Shown here: positions 27,291 to 36,068 of the stretch, in pieces | Layout of the letters: each line of letters begins with the position of its first letter | Numbering within the stretch: the stretch's first letter is position 1 | Assembly: GCF_000156195.1 (NCBI RefSeq) | Contig: NZ_GG688321.1 | Span: 724 to 64,723 of the forward strand | Length of the DNA: 64,000 bases | Direction of reading: 5' to 3' | Origin: Bacteroides finegoldii DSM 17565 | Lineage (GTDB): Bacteria > Bacteroidota > Bacteroidia > Bacteroidales > Bacteroidaceae | Program-made: the position numbers and the translations under genes | The notes under the pieces: generated by a model | Seen by the model: the letters and a program-made list of their open reading frames with translations, nothing else | Database searches by the model: none | Told to the model about the DNA's origin: nothing

Positions 27291-27371
27291 CATATTAGAA
27301 GTATGCCAGACAAAGACATACCAGCATAGAATCAGCTACGCATATCATTGTAACAAACTATGCTATAATCG

Positions 27372-27695
27372 TCAGGATTTGAATCCTTTCACTGCTCTTT
27401 CCAATCTTTCCAAAGGTAATTCGCCGGATTGTCTCCAGAGCTGTTGTCCTTTTCTAAAAAGAATAAAGGTAGGAGTCGACTCAACTGTATAGAAATCTGT
27501 AAGGGCTGGTTCCTGATCGATGTCTACCAATACCACTTCCAATGTTCCTTCCATCAGTTTCTTAAATTCTTCAACAACCGGTTTCATACGTTGGCAATGA
27601 GGACACCACGTTGCATAAAACTCTGCCATTACCCAATCACCGTTAGCCAGTTTCTCCTGATTTCTTTCTTCACGAGCTATTTTCTTTTCTTTCAT
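27372..27695 (-). CDS. Thioredoxin-like protein with a CPHC active site
   Basis: A 107-residue thioredoxin fold without signal peptide, so cytoplasmic. The active site is WCPHC (Cys31, Cys34), as in DsbA rather than the WCGPC of standard thioredoxin, so it should be a stronger oxidant. The cis-proline loop is STPTF and the final helix is ERLERAVKGF. A charged N-terminal helix (KEKKIAREERNQEK) precedes the fold. Its partner proteins are unknown. Single gene, convergent with pncB. Confidence 0.88.
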   Translation of the reverse strand: MKEKKIAREERNQEKLANGDWVMAEFYATWCPHCQRMKPVVEEFKKLMEGTLEVVLVDIDQEPALTDFYTVESTPTFILFRKGQQLWRQSGELPLERLERAVKGFKS

Positions 27696-27864
27696 ACGAA
27701 TATCTCCTTTTAATTAATTACTATCAACCTAACAATATCAGGAGAAATATAGTTTAGAAAAGTAGCAAGGTTATACACTAATTAAAGAATCCTTATTTAA
27801 AGATAAGCATTGCACAAAAATGAAACTTTCGTGCAAAAAAGGAACATCTTATTTAATATTTATT

Positions 27865-27872
27865 TATCTTTG
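27865..27872 (+). promoter_or_regulatory. Predicted -7 box for the riboswitch-carboxylase transcript
   Basis: TATCTTTG lies just before the cobalamin riboswitch, so transcription would start near 27879. No clear -33 TTTG. Confidence 0.6.
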
Positions 27873-27883
27873 CCCCCCGAAAT

Positions 27884-28090
27884 GGTTCAGAATCCGTATC
27901 CAACGGACGACGATTAATAGGGAATCGGGTGTAAGTCCCGGACAGTCCCGCTGCTGTGAAGCTCTGTTCAATGTCTTATAATTGAACTAATTTAACGCCA
28001 CTGATGTTAATCGGGAAGGCAAATAAGACAAGAGTCAGTCAGAAGACCTGCCATTTTGTGTAAGACGCTCCCCTCCTCGTGGGTTAGGAG
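27884..28090 (+). promoter_or_regulatory. Cobalamin riboswitch
   Basis: The aptamer signatures occur in order: AATAGGGAA at 27916, GGGTGTAAGTCCCGGAC, GTCCCGCTGCTGTGAAG near 27946, GCCACTG at 27997, CGGGAAGGC near 28012, and the B12 box AGTCAGAAGACCTGCC at about 28037-28052. The expression platform after it holds a stem GCTC-TCCT/AGGA-GAGC (about 28066-28098). Known class: binding of adenosylcobalamin usually lowers expression of the gene downstream. Here the next gene, 110 bases on, is the biotin carboxylase of an acyl-CoA carboxylase, not a cobalamin transporter. Confidence 0.93.
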
Positions 28091-28201
28091 AAAGAGCATC
28101 ACTTGTTAAGCCCCAAATCAAAAAAATACTGTTTTTCGTCGGGTGGAGTATGTCCATTAGATGGGAAGACATTAATAAGTATGTACTTAATTGAAAAAAG
28201 T

Positions 28202-29713
28202 ATGATAAAAAAAATCTTAGTAGCCAATCGCGGTGAAATTGCCGTAAGGGTGATGCGCTCCTGCCGGGAGATGGAGATAACGAGTATCGCTATCTTCTCC
28301 GAAGCAGATCGGACCGCGAAGCATGTGCTTTATGCAGACGAAGCTTATTGCGTAGGGCCGGCAGCATCCAAAGAGAGTTATCTGAATATAGAAAAAATCA
28401 TCGAAGTGGCGAAAGCAGCTCATGCGGACGCCATCCATCCGGGTTACGGCTTCTTGTCCGAGAATGCTACCTTCGCCCGTCGATGTCAGGAAGAAGGAAT
28501 CATCTTTATCGGACCTAATCCGGAAACAATGGAAGCCATGGGGGATAAAATTGCTGCCCGTATCAAAATGATCGAGGCGGGAGTACCCGTAGTTCCCGGC
28601 ACACAAGACAACCTGAAAAGCGTGGAAGAAGCCATAGAGCTTTGCAATAAAATCGGCTATCCGGTGATGCTGAAAGCTTCTATGGGCGGTGGCGGAAAGG
28701 GTATGCGCCTCATCCACAATGCCGAAGAAGTAGAAGAAGCTTATACCACTGCCAAGAGCGAATCGTTGTCTTCCTTTGGTGACGACACGGTTTATCTGGA
28801 GAAGTTCGTTGAAGAGCCTCATCACATCGAGTTCCAGATTCTTGGTGACAAGCATGGAAATGTCATTCATCTATGCGAACGCGAATGTTCCGTGCAACGC
28901 CGTAACCAGAAAATCGTAGAAGAGACTCCTTCGGTTTTCGTCACTCCCGAACTACGGAAAGATATGGGTGAAAAGGCGGTAGCTGCGGCTAAAGCGGTGA
29001 ACTACATCGGTGCGGGTACTATCGAATTTCTTGTTGACAAACACCGCAACTATTATTTCCTTGAGATGAACACCCGTTTACAGGTGGAGCATCCGATTAC
29101 GGAAGAAGTAGTAGGTGTAGACCTTGTGAAAGAACAGATCAAAGTGGCGGACAACCAAGTACTCCAGCTGAAACAGGAAGATATCAAACAACGCGGACAC
29201 GCCATCGAATGCCGTATTTGTGCCGAAGACACTGAAATGAACTTCATGCCAAGTCCCGGAATTATCAAACAGATTACGGAGCCGAACGGTATCGGTGTGC
29301 GCATTGACAGCTACGTGTACGAAGGATACGAGATACCCATCTATTACGACCCGATGATCGGCAAACTGATCGTATGGGCCACCAACCGCGATTATGCCAT
29401 CGAACGCATGCGCCGCGTGCTCCACGAATACAAGCTCACCGGAGTGAAGAACAACATCAGTTATCTGCGTGCCATCATGGACACTCCCGATTTTGTGAAA
29501 GGGCACTACGACACAGGATTCATTGCCAAGAATGGCGAACACTTGAAACAATGTATCATGCGCACCAGCGAACGTGCTGAAAACATTGCCATGATTGCCG
29601 CATACATAGATTACCTGATGAATCTCGAAGAGAACAAAGGTGATGCAACGGATAACCGTCCTATCAGTAAATGGAAGGAATTCGGGTTACACAAAGGTGT
29701 ATTAAGAATCTAA
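28202..29713 (+). CDS. Acyl-CoA carboxylase, biotin carboxylase subunit
   Basis: A 503-residue biotin carboxylase that charges the biotin of the carrier subunit with CO2, using ATP and bicarbonate. Motifs: KKILVANRGEIAVRVMRSCRE at the start, IHPGYGFLSENATFA, the ATP-grasp glycine loop MLKASMGGGGKGMR, RDCSVQRRNQK type (here RECSVQRRNQK), EFLVD and MNTRLQVEHPITEEVVGVDLV. I start at ATG 28202, where the conserved N-terminus begins; a longer in-frame extension to 28103 would lie inside the riboswitch platform. First gene of a three-gene operon; the carrier gene follows by 23 bases. Expression should follow cobalamin. Confidence 0.95.
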   Translation: MIKKILVANRGEIAVRVMRSCREMEITSIAIFSEADRTAKHVLYADEAYCVGPAASKESYLNIEKIIEVAKAAHADAIHPGYGFLSENATFARRCQEEGIIFIGPNPETMEAMGDKIAARIKMIEAGVPVVPGTQDNLKSVEEAIELCNKIGYPVMLKASMGGGGKGMRLIHNAEEVEEAYTTAKSESLSSFGDDTVYLEKFVEEPHHIEFQILGDKHGNVIHLCERECSVQRRNQKIVEETPSVFVTPELRKDMGEKAVAAAKAVNYIGAGTIEFLVDKHRNYYFLEMNTRLQVEHPITEEVVGVDLVKEQIKVADNQVLQLKQEDIKQRGHAIECRICAEDTEMNFMPSPGIIKQITEPNGIGVRIDSYVYEGYEIPIYYDPMIGKLIVWATNRDYAIERMRRVLHEYKLTGVKNNISYLRAIMDTPDFVKGHYDTGFIAKNGEHLKQCIMRTSERAENIAMIAAYIDYLMNLEENKGDATDNRPISKWKEFGLHKGVLRI

Positions 29714-29736
29714 ATTATAACGCAGAGAATTCGATT

Positions 29737-30246
29737 ATGGAAATTCATATAGGAGACCGTGTGGCCGAAATAGAATTGGTCAGCAAAGAAGATAACAAAG
29801 TGGTACTCACCATTGACGGGAAGCCTTTCGAGGCTGATGTTGTGATGGCGGAAAATGGAACCTGCAACATTCTGATGGATGGCCGCAGTGCAAATGCCCA
29901 ATTAATTCGACGTGAAAACGGGAAAAGCTATAAAGTAAACACTCATTATAGCAGTTTTAATGTCGAAATCGTAGACAGTCAAGCGAAATACCTGCGCATG
30001 CGCAAGAAAGGGGAAGCAGAACAAAACGACAGTATTACTTCCCCAATGCCGGGCAAAGTAGTAAAAATCCCCGTGACAGTAGGTCAGGAAATGAAAGCCG
30101 GAGATACGGTTATCGTTATCGAAGCCATGAAGATGCAGAGCAACTACAAGGTAACTTCCGACTGCCGCATCAAAGAAATACTGGTCCGGGAAGGAGATAA
30201 CATCACCGGTGACCAGACATTAATAACTCTTGAAACAATTGATTAA
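29737..30246 (+). CDS. Acyl-CoA carboxylase, biotin carboxyl carrier subunit
   Basis: A 169-residue carrier. Residues 100-169 form the biotinyl domain with EAMKM, biotin lysine at 132, in the normal hairpin (SPMPGKVVKIPVTVGQEMKAGD). Residues 1-90 form the small beta-rich domain that docks with the other subunits. I start at ATG 29737 rather than at the in-frame 29671, which falls inside the biotin carboxylase gene. Only 3 bases separate it from the carboxyltransferase gene. Confidence 0.93.
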   Translation: MEIHIGDRVAEIELVSKEDNKVVLTIDGKPFEADVVMAENGTCNILMDGRSANAQLIRRENGKSYKVNTHYSSFNVEIVDSQAKYLRMRKKGEAEQNDSITSPMPGKVVKIPVTVGQEMKAGDTVIVIEAMKMQSNYKVTSDCRIKEILVREGDNITGDQTLITLETID

Positions 30247-30249
30247 AAA

Positions 30250-31785
30250 ATGGAAGAAAAAAATAAAGCATATGCCACGTTTGAAGAACGTGACCGCATC
30301 GCTTCACTCGGTGGAGGCACTGCCAAAATAGAGAAACAACACGAAAGCGGGAAGATGACTGCCCGCGAACGTATCGATATGCTGTTGGACAAAGGTACAT
30401 TTGTGGAACTGGACAAACTGATGGTTCACCGTTGCACTAACTACGGCATGGACAAGAATAAAATTCCGGGAGACGGTATCGTGTCAGGTTATGGAAAGAT
30501 AGACGGACGTCAGGTGTTCGTTTATGCCTATGACTTCACCGTTTACGGTGGTTCTCTATCGGCTTCCAACGCAAAAAAAATTGTAAAAGTCCAACAACTT
30601 GCCTTGAAGAACGGCGCTCCGATTATCGCCCTGAACGATTCAGGCGGCGCACGCATCCAGGAAGGCATCGAGAGCCTTTCCGGCTATGCGGACATCTTCT
30701 ATCAGAACACAATGGCGAGCGGTGTGATTCCGCAGATTTCAGCTATTCTCGGCCCTTGTGCCGGAGGCGCCTGCTACTCTCCTGCTCTTACCGACTTTAT
30801 ATTTATGGTAAAAGAACAAAGCCATATGTTCGTGACTGGTCCCGATGTTGTGAAAACCGTCATTCATGAGGAAGTGAGCAAAGAAGAACTAGGTGGTGCT
30901 ATGGCACATAGCAGTAAGAGCGGTGTTACTCATTTCATATGCAACACGGAAGAAGAGCTACTGATGAGCATACGTGAGCTGCTTTCGTTCTTGCCTCAGA
31001 ACAATATGGACGAGACCAAAAAACAGAACTGTACAGATGAAATAAATCGTGAAGACACCACTTTGGATACCATTGTCCCCACAGATCCGAATGTTCCGTA
31101 TGATATGAAAGATATTATCGAGCGAGTGGTAGACAACGGTTATTTCTTTGAAGTCATGCCGAACTTCGCCAAAAATATCATTATCGGTTTTGCTCGTCTG
31201 GCAGGACGTTCGGTAGGCATTGTCGCCAACCAACCCGCCTACCTTGCCGGAGTACTTGATATTGACGCCAGTGACAAAGCAAGTCGCTTCATCCGTTTCT
31301 GCGATTGTTTCAATATCCCATTAATTACCTTTGAAGATGTTCCGGGATTCCTTCCGGGATATACACAGGAAAATAACGGCATTATCCGTCACGGAGCAAA
31401 AATCGTTTATGCATTTGCGGAAGCTACCGTTCCCAAACTCACCGTCATTACCCGCAAAGCCTACGGTGGCGCTTACATCGTCATGAACTCTAAACAAACA
31501 GGAGCCGATGTAAACTTCGCTTATCCAAGTGCCGAAATCGCAGTGATGGGAGCAGACGGTGCTATCAATATCTTGTTCCGTAAGGCTGACGAGGCAACGA
31601 AAGCTAAAGAGCTGGAAGCTTACAAAGAAAAATTCGCAACTCCTTATCAAGCTGCCGAATTGGGATATATTGACGAAATCATTTATCCGAGACAGACTCG
31701 TAAACGTCTGATTCAGGCACTGGAGATGACAGAAAATAAGATGCAGACAAATCCGCCTAAGAAACACGGTAATATGCCCTTATAA
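30250..31785 (+). CDS. Acyl-CoA carboxylase, carboxyltransferase subunit (propionyl/methylmalonyl-CoA type)
   Basis: A 511-residue carboxyltransferase of the PccB/MmdA family with both halves fused. The crotonase-fold oxyanion loops are ALNDSGGARIQEG and GPCAGGACYSPA in the first half and TRKAYGGAYIVM in the second. It should transfer CO2 between biotin and propionyl-CoA (or acetyl-CoA). Because an ATP-using biotin carboxylase is encoded beside it and no membrane subunit is, I infer an ATP-dependent carboxylase rather than the sodium-pumping methylmalonyl-CoA decarboxylase. Such an enzyme links propionate, methylmalonyl-CoA and the B12-dependent mutase, which fits the riboswitch. Substrate choice cannot be fixed by eye. 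Confidence 0.93.
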   Translation: MEEKNKAYATFEERDRIASLGGGTAKIEKQHESGKMTARERIDMLLDKGTFVELDKLMVHRCTNYGMDKNKIPGDGIVSGYGKIDGRQVFVYAYDFTVYGGSLSASNAKKIVKVQQLALKNGAPIIALNDSGGARIQEGIESLSGYADIFYQNTMASGVIPQISAILGPCAGGACYSPALTDFIFMVKEQSHMFVTGPDVVKTVIHEEVSKEELGGAMAHSSKSGVTHFICNTEEELLMSIRELLSFLPQNNMDETKKQNCTDEINREDTTLDTIVPTDPNVPYDMKDIIERVVDNGYFFEVMPNFAKNIIIGFARLAGRSVGIVANQPAYLAGVLDIDASDKASRFIRFCDCFNIPLITFEDVPGFLPGYTQENNGIIRHGAKIVYAFAEATVPKLTVITRKAYGGAYIVMNSKQTGADVNFAYPSAEIAVMGADGAINILFRKADEATKAKELEAYKEKFATPYQAAELGYIDEIIYPRQTRKRLIQALEMTENKMQTNPPKKHGNMPL

Positions 31786-31796
31786 CAACTAGATAA

Positions 31797-31877
31797 GGTG
31801 CTGCAAAGCAGCACCAGCCCAACGGACTTACGGAATATCTGACTATCATATCAGGACTTTCGTAAGTCCGTTTTTTT
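31797..31877 (+). terminator. Double hairpin terminator of the carboxylase operon
   Basis: A perfect 8-bp hairpin GGTGCTGC-AAA-GCAGCACC (31797-31815) is followed by a second stem AACGGACTTACG (31821-31832) / CGTAAGTCCGTT (31861-31872) that ends in a run of seven Ts. Confidence 0.85.
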
Positions 31878-31908
31878 ATTCCCGAAAGGTTCTTTCCGAC
31901 CAATACCC

Positions 31909-32342
31909 AAAAACGGCACCTCGATTCACATCGCAGCACCGTCACAACACAAACACAAAATAAAACACGACAAAACTACTATGCAATCTTCCTGTTATGC
32001 CGGGGAGGCATATCTTGCTTGACTTATCTATATTCACATACCCATAAGAAGCTTTATCAGGTGATTCGCATTATTATAACAAACAGTTATATGTTTTGTT
32101 CATGAGAAATCAAAAAAATGAGGGAACACAACCGGACATTACTAAAAAACGGTACTCCGATTCACATCGCAGCACCGTCACAACACAAACACAAAATAAA
32201 ACACGACAAAACTACTATGCAATCTTCCTGTTATGCCGGGGAGGCATATCTTGCTTGACTTATCTATATTCGCATACCCATAAGAAGCTTTATCAGGTGA
32301 TTTGCATTATTAAAACAAACAGTTATATGTTTTGTTCATAAA
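31909..32342. repeat. Duplicated 195-bp noncoding unit
   Basis: Two near-identical direct copies, about 31909-32104 and 32145-32342, are offset by 236 bp. They differ at only a few positions (for example CACCTC/TACTCC near the start and TATAAC/TAAAAC near the end). Each contains a small stem TATGCC-GGGGA-GGCATA. A frame of about 60 codons is open in both copies on the plus strand, but only the second has an ATG upstream and the changes are not mainly synonymous. I see no transposase or inverted ends. The role is unknown; an RNA gene, a mobile repeat or a recombination product are all possible. Confidence 0.75.
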
Positions 32343-32358
32343 AAACAGACTCTTCTAC

Positions 32359-33357
32359 TTATTTTTTCTCTTTATAATCCTTTAAAAAGCCCTCCATCAG
32401 CCATTTAGCCAATGCCTGTCGGTTAGAATTTATCACTAATCGGCGTTGATCGAAAGTATTTTGAATATTGCCCAACTCCACAAATACAGAAACGGGAGTG
32501 GTACGGGAGAGCACATACAGATTACGGCCACTCACAGTGCCGGAAAAGCCCCGGTTGGGCTGATGCTTATCATATTTCGATTCAAATGTATCTTTCATAT
32601 TATTCGCCAACCGTTTGCTATGCGCTTTCTTGTTCGAATGATAGAAAAAGACATCAGTTTGCTTTCCCTTGCTTCGACTATCCACATGGATAAAGATAGC
32701 CCTGCAATAGGCATAATTTTTACGGTCTTTCTGATATAAAGCGTTGATCTTATTGCAACGCTGCTGAAGACGTTGTACCTGATTCAATGGAATCGGATCC
32801 CCCATACAAGTTTCGCGCTTACTGTTGGACAGATACGATTCATCACGAATTCCATCCTTAGCGTCCTGAATGATAATACGCACATCAGCACCTTCCTGCA
32901 TCAGAACACGCGCCAGACGAAGAGCAATATCATATGCATATTCGTCTTCGTGAAGCTCATGCCTTCCTGCCCGTCCGATAGCTCCGGGATCGGGACCGCC
33001 ATGTCCGCTGACCACATAGAAACAAGCACCGGCAAGACGATTGGAAGTAACCTTGACATTTGCCAATTCCTTACCAAACAAAGGCTCGTTAATAGTAGTT
33101 CCCAAATTTGTGTTTTTTGATTTCTCTTTGGGAGGAATAATATAACTCACCCCTACTTTAAGTACATTCTTTTTCCCCAGTTTCTTTTTATTCAGCTCTA
33201 TAAAATCATCCATATATTTTCGGGGAGAACGATTATGTCTCAATAGAAAAGCAGAGATACCCTCACCCGCCTTCGGGGTCGCTTTCTGCTGCGCCCAAAG
33301 TGCTGTTCCTGAGAAAAGAAAAGCTAAGAATAAAAGAATATAGAGTTTATTTTTCAT
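32359..33357 (-). CDS. N-acetylmuramoyl-L-alanine amidase
   Basis: A 332-residue exported zinc amidase that cuts the bond between MurNAc and the stem peptide. Signal peptide to about residue 22 (TALWAQQ), then a short region with weak similarity to a LysM-like fold (LLRHNRSPRKYMDDFIELNKKKLGKKNVLKVGVSYIIP), then the Amidase_3 domain from about 111. Probable zinc ligands are His119 (SGHGGPDPG), Glu in HELHEDEYAYD near 137, and His224 (IFIHVDS); Glu294 in FVELGN is the catalytic candidate. Divergent from metY with which it shares a 128-base promoter region. Confidence 0.9.
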   Translation of the reverse strand: MKNKLYILLFLAFLFSGTALWAQQKATPKAGEGISAFLLRHNRSPRKYMDDFIELNKKKLGKKNVLKVGVSYIIPPKEKSKNTNLGTTINEPLFGKELANVKVTSNRLAGACFYVVSGHGGPDPGAIGRAGRHELHEDEYAYDIALRLARVLMQEGADVRIIIQDAKDGIRDESYLSNSKRETCMGDPIPLNQVQRLQQRCNKINALYQKDRKNYAYCRAIFIHVDSRSKGKQTDVFFYHSNKKAHSKRLANNMKDTFESKYDKHQPNRGFSGTVSGRNLYVLSRTTPVSVFVELGNIQNTFDQRRLVINSNRQALAKWLMEGFLKDYKEKK

Positions 33358-33408
33358 ATCTGCACAATTATCTCCTTCATGTGACTATCATTTCACTCAT
33401 AAACAGGG

Positions 33409-33437
33409 CAAAAATACAATTATTTTCCCTACTTTTG
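33409..33437. promoter_or_regulatory. Back-to-back -7 boxes for the amidase gene and metY
   Basis: TATTTTTG on the minus strand (33416-33409) faces away from TACTTTTG on the plus strand (33430-33437). The two start sites would be about 45 bases apart, so the promoters cannot be used fully independently. Confidence 0.6.
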
Positions 33438-33485
33438 CGTCATTAAAACATTTTTTGGAATAAATCACTAAAACCCGATAACATT

Positions 33486-34766
33486 ATGGCAAAACAATTC
33501 AAGCCCGAAACCCTGTGCGTACAGGCAGGGTGGACGCCTAAAAAGGGCGAACCACGCGTATTGCCCATCTATCAAAGTACAACTTTCAAATATGATACTA
33601 GCGAACAAATGGCCCGCCTTTTCGATTTGGAAGATAGCGGTTACTTTTATACACGACTGCAAAATCCGACAAATGACGCTGTTGCCGCCAAGATTGCCGC
33701 TCTCGAAGGTGGTGTAGCCGCCATGTTGACTTCCAGTGGTCAGGCAGCCAACTTTTATGCTATTTTCAATATTTGCCAGGCCGGAGATCATTTTGTTTGT
33801 TCTTCCGCTATTTACGGCGGTACTTTCAACCTGTTCGGCGTGACAATGAAAAAACTAGGCATAGACGTTACTTTCGTCAATCCGGACGCCAGCGAAGAAG
33901 AAATTTCCGCAGCCTTCCAGCCAAATACAAAAGCATTGTTCGGTGAAACTATTTCCAATCCTTCTCTCGAAGTGCTGGATATTGAGAAATTCGCCCGTAT
34001 CGCTCACAATCACGGAGTACCTTTGATTGTGGATAATACTTTCCCTACCCCCATCAACTGTCGCCCGTTCGAGTGGGGTGCCGACATCGTTGTTCACTCC
34101 ACAACCAAATATATGGACGGACACGCTACCAGCGTAGGCGGTTGTGTAATTGACAGCGGTAACTTCGACTGGGACGCTCATGCAGATAAATTTCCGGGCC
34201 TTTGTACCCCTGACGAATCCTACCACGGACTGACTTACACCAAAGCATTTGGCAAAGGCGCTTATATAACCAAAGCTACCGCACAACTGATGCGTGACTT
34301 GGGCAGCATCCAAAGCCCGCAAAATTCATTCTTATTGAATCTGGGACTCGAAACACTACACCTCCGTATGCCACAGCATTGCCGCAATGCACAGAAAGTA
34401 GCCGAATACCTTTCCAAGAACGAGAAAGTGGCTTGGGTCAATTACTGTGGCCTGCCGGATAACAAATATTACGCTTTGGCACAAAAATATATGCCGAACG
34501 GTTCTTGTGGAGTAATCTCCTTCGGCCTGAAAGGGGGACGCGATGTTTCCATCAAGTTTATGGATTCACTGGAATTCATTGCTATCGTCACTCACGTTGC
34601 CGATGCACGTAGTTGCGTGCTTCATCCTGCAAGCCACACACATCGTCAGTTGTCGGACGAGCAGTTGATGGAAGCAGGTGTACGGCCTGACCTAATTCGT
34701 CTGTCCGTAGGAATCGAAAACGCAGATGATATCATCGCGGATATTGAACAGGCATTGAACGCATAA
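33486..34766 (+). CDS. metY: O-acetylhomoserine sulfhydrylase (Cys/Met metabolism PLP enzyme)
   Basis: A 426-residue cytoplasmic PLP enzyme that joins O-acetylhomoserine and sulfide to give homocysteine. The PLP lysine is Lys208 in HSTTKYMDGHAT. Other markers are YTRLQNPTND, LTSSGQAANF, GGTFNLF, GETISNPS and VDNTFPTP. The length (about 425) and the start ETLCVQAGWTP fit MetY rather than the shorter cystathionine gamma-synthase. Related O-succinylhomoserine or gamma-lyase activities cannot be excluded. Own promoter and terminator. Confidence 0.92.
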   Translation: MAKQFKPETLCVQAGWTPKKGEPRVLPIYQSTTFKYDTSEQMARLFDLEDSGYFYTRLQNPTNDAVAAKIAALEGGVAAMLTSSGQAANFYAIFNICQAGDHFVCSSAIYGGTFNLFGVTMKKLGIDVTFVNPDASEEEISAAFQPNTKALFGETISNPSLEVLDIEKFARIAHNHGVPLIVDNTFPTPINCRPFEWGADIVVHSTTKYMDGHATSVGGCVIDSGNFDWDAHADKFPGLCTPDESYHGLTYTKAFGKGAYITKATAQLMRDLGSIQSPQNSFLLNLGLETLHLRMPQHCRNAQKVAEYLSKNEKVAWVNYCGLPDNKYYALAQKYMPNGSCGVISFGLKGGRDVSIKFMDSLEFIAIVTHVADARSCVLHPASHTHRQLSDEQLMEAGVRPDLIRLSVGIENADDIIADIEQALNA

Positions 34767-34794
34767 GCATACCTAACAACCTAAAAATGAGTGA

Positions 34795-34852
34795 GTGTCA
34801 GAATTAAAACCAGCAATTGCCGACTTTAATTATTCTGACACCTGCTTTTTTT
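34795..34852 (+). terminator. Terminator of metY
   Basis: GTGTCAGAATTAAA at 34795 pairs with TTTAATTATTCTGACAC ending at 34841, followed by CTGC and eight Ts. Confidence 0.85.
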
Positions 34853-34956
34853 TGTTACATCTGTCGTAGTATCTGTTACATATTTGTTCCTCCATACCCC
34901 TCTTCTTTTTTACTTTTGTCACCAGTCAACTAATAAATAACACTTTGAATCAAGAC

Positions 34957-35936
34957 ATGAGAAACATTGTAAAGAAAACCACTCTGGTAAGTAGTTTAGT
35001 CCTCACACTATCAGCAAACTCCATGTATGCCCAATCTCTCGAATGGATCAGCAGTACGGAAGGTAACACCTGACAAAAATCGAAAGCCAAGCTACAAACG
35101 AATGCCGCACAAACTCCCATATTGGATGTCAGCGGTTCGGAAGAAGGGACTGTTTTCAAAGCTTGGGTAACTTGCTTCAACGAATTAGGATGGGATGCAC
35201 TCAATATGCTTCCCCGTAAGGAACATCACAAACTTTTCTCTCCCGAAGGAGAGCTGAGGTTCACAATGGGGCGCTTTTCCATGAATGCCAACGACTATGC
35301 ACGGCAGAAGGTATCATCCGTTTCAACACAGAATATCTCGCTCCTACCCTAAAGAAGCAACATTCGGAAATTAAATTATACTTAGGAACAATCAACACCA
35401 ACCGCTACGATGTTATCGATCAGGTCCTTTCTGATCCACGTATGCCGGAAACGATACAAGGCGTCGGTTTCCAATGGGAAGGCGGACAGATCTTACCGAA
35501 ACTCCGTGCCAAATATCCGCAATATAAATATGTACAAACAGAAAGTGAATGCGGATGGGGCTCTTTCGATTGGAAAGCAGCCGAGCATACCTTCGGATTG
35601 ATGAATCACTATCTGGGTAATGGTTGCGAAGAATATACTTTTTGGAACGCTATATTGTATGATGGTGGTTTCAGCGGATGGGGATGGAAACAAAACGCGT
35701 TAATCCATGTAGATTCAAAAGCAGGAACGGCAACCTATGCTCCTGAGTATTATGCAGTACAACATTACAACCATTACATAACGCCCGGTTCAAAAATCTT
35801 AGCTTATAAAACCGGCAAAGAAGACAAAACTCCGGTACTTGTCGTTATGACTCCTCAAAAGAAACAAGTGGCTATAGCCGGAAACTTCAACGAAAAAGCG
35901 AAAGATATAACCGTTAATTTAGGGACCGCTATTTAA
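34957..35936 (+). pseudogene. GH30 glucosylceramidase-type gene with internal deletion
   Basis: The signal peptide and N-terminus are intact (MRNIVKKTTLVSSLVLTLS). A TGA stop follows at codon 39 (EGNT-stop-QKSK), then the GH30 segment KAWVTCFNELGWDALNMLPRKE and FTMGRFSMNANDYAR. At about 35301-35305 the sequence jumps, in another frame, to AEGIIRFNTEYLAPTLKK-like residues and runs on as KLYLGTINTNRYDV, GVGFQWEGGQ and the nucleophile region YVQTESECGWGS. Compared with the family, about 170 codons including the acid/base Glu are missing. It cannot make a working enzyme. The parent was probably a beta-glucosidase or beta-xylosidase-like exported enzyme. Confidence 0.88.
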
Positions 35937-35994
35937 ATATCACTTTACAACCTCATTCACTGAATACTTTCGTAGAAAAATAGGAAAAGAGAAT

Positions 35995-36041
35995 AAAAAA
36001 ATATTCACTGCAATGAGATTCCCTCTCATCACAGTGAATAT
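35995..36041 (-). terminator. Terminator of the RND efflux operon
   Basis: On the minus strand ATATTCACTG-type arms (36041-36032 with 36010-36001) and an inner ATGAGA/TCTCAT stem are followed by seven Ts. It lies 28 bases after the efflux outer-membrane gene. Confidence 0.8.
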
Positions 36042-36068
36042 ACTTAAGAATTTAGAATAACAACCTCC

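Noticed and set aside
28103..28201. 33-residue N-terminal extension of the biotin carboxylase
   Set aside because: It lies in the riboswitch expression platform, and the conserved protein start is at 28202.
32096..32341. 81-residue protein in the duplicated unit
   Set aside because: The same frame in the first copy has no start codon, the substitutions between copies are not biased to silent sites, and the peptide resembles nothing I know.
35122..35352. Separate small gene of 76 residues
   Set aside because: It is a fragment of the decayed GH30 gene, ending in a wrong frame after the deletion junction.
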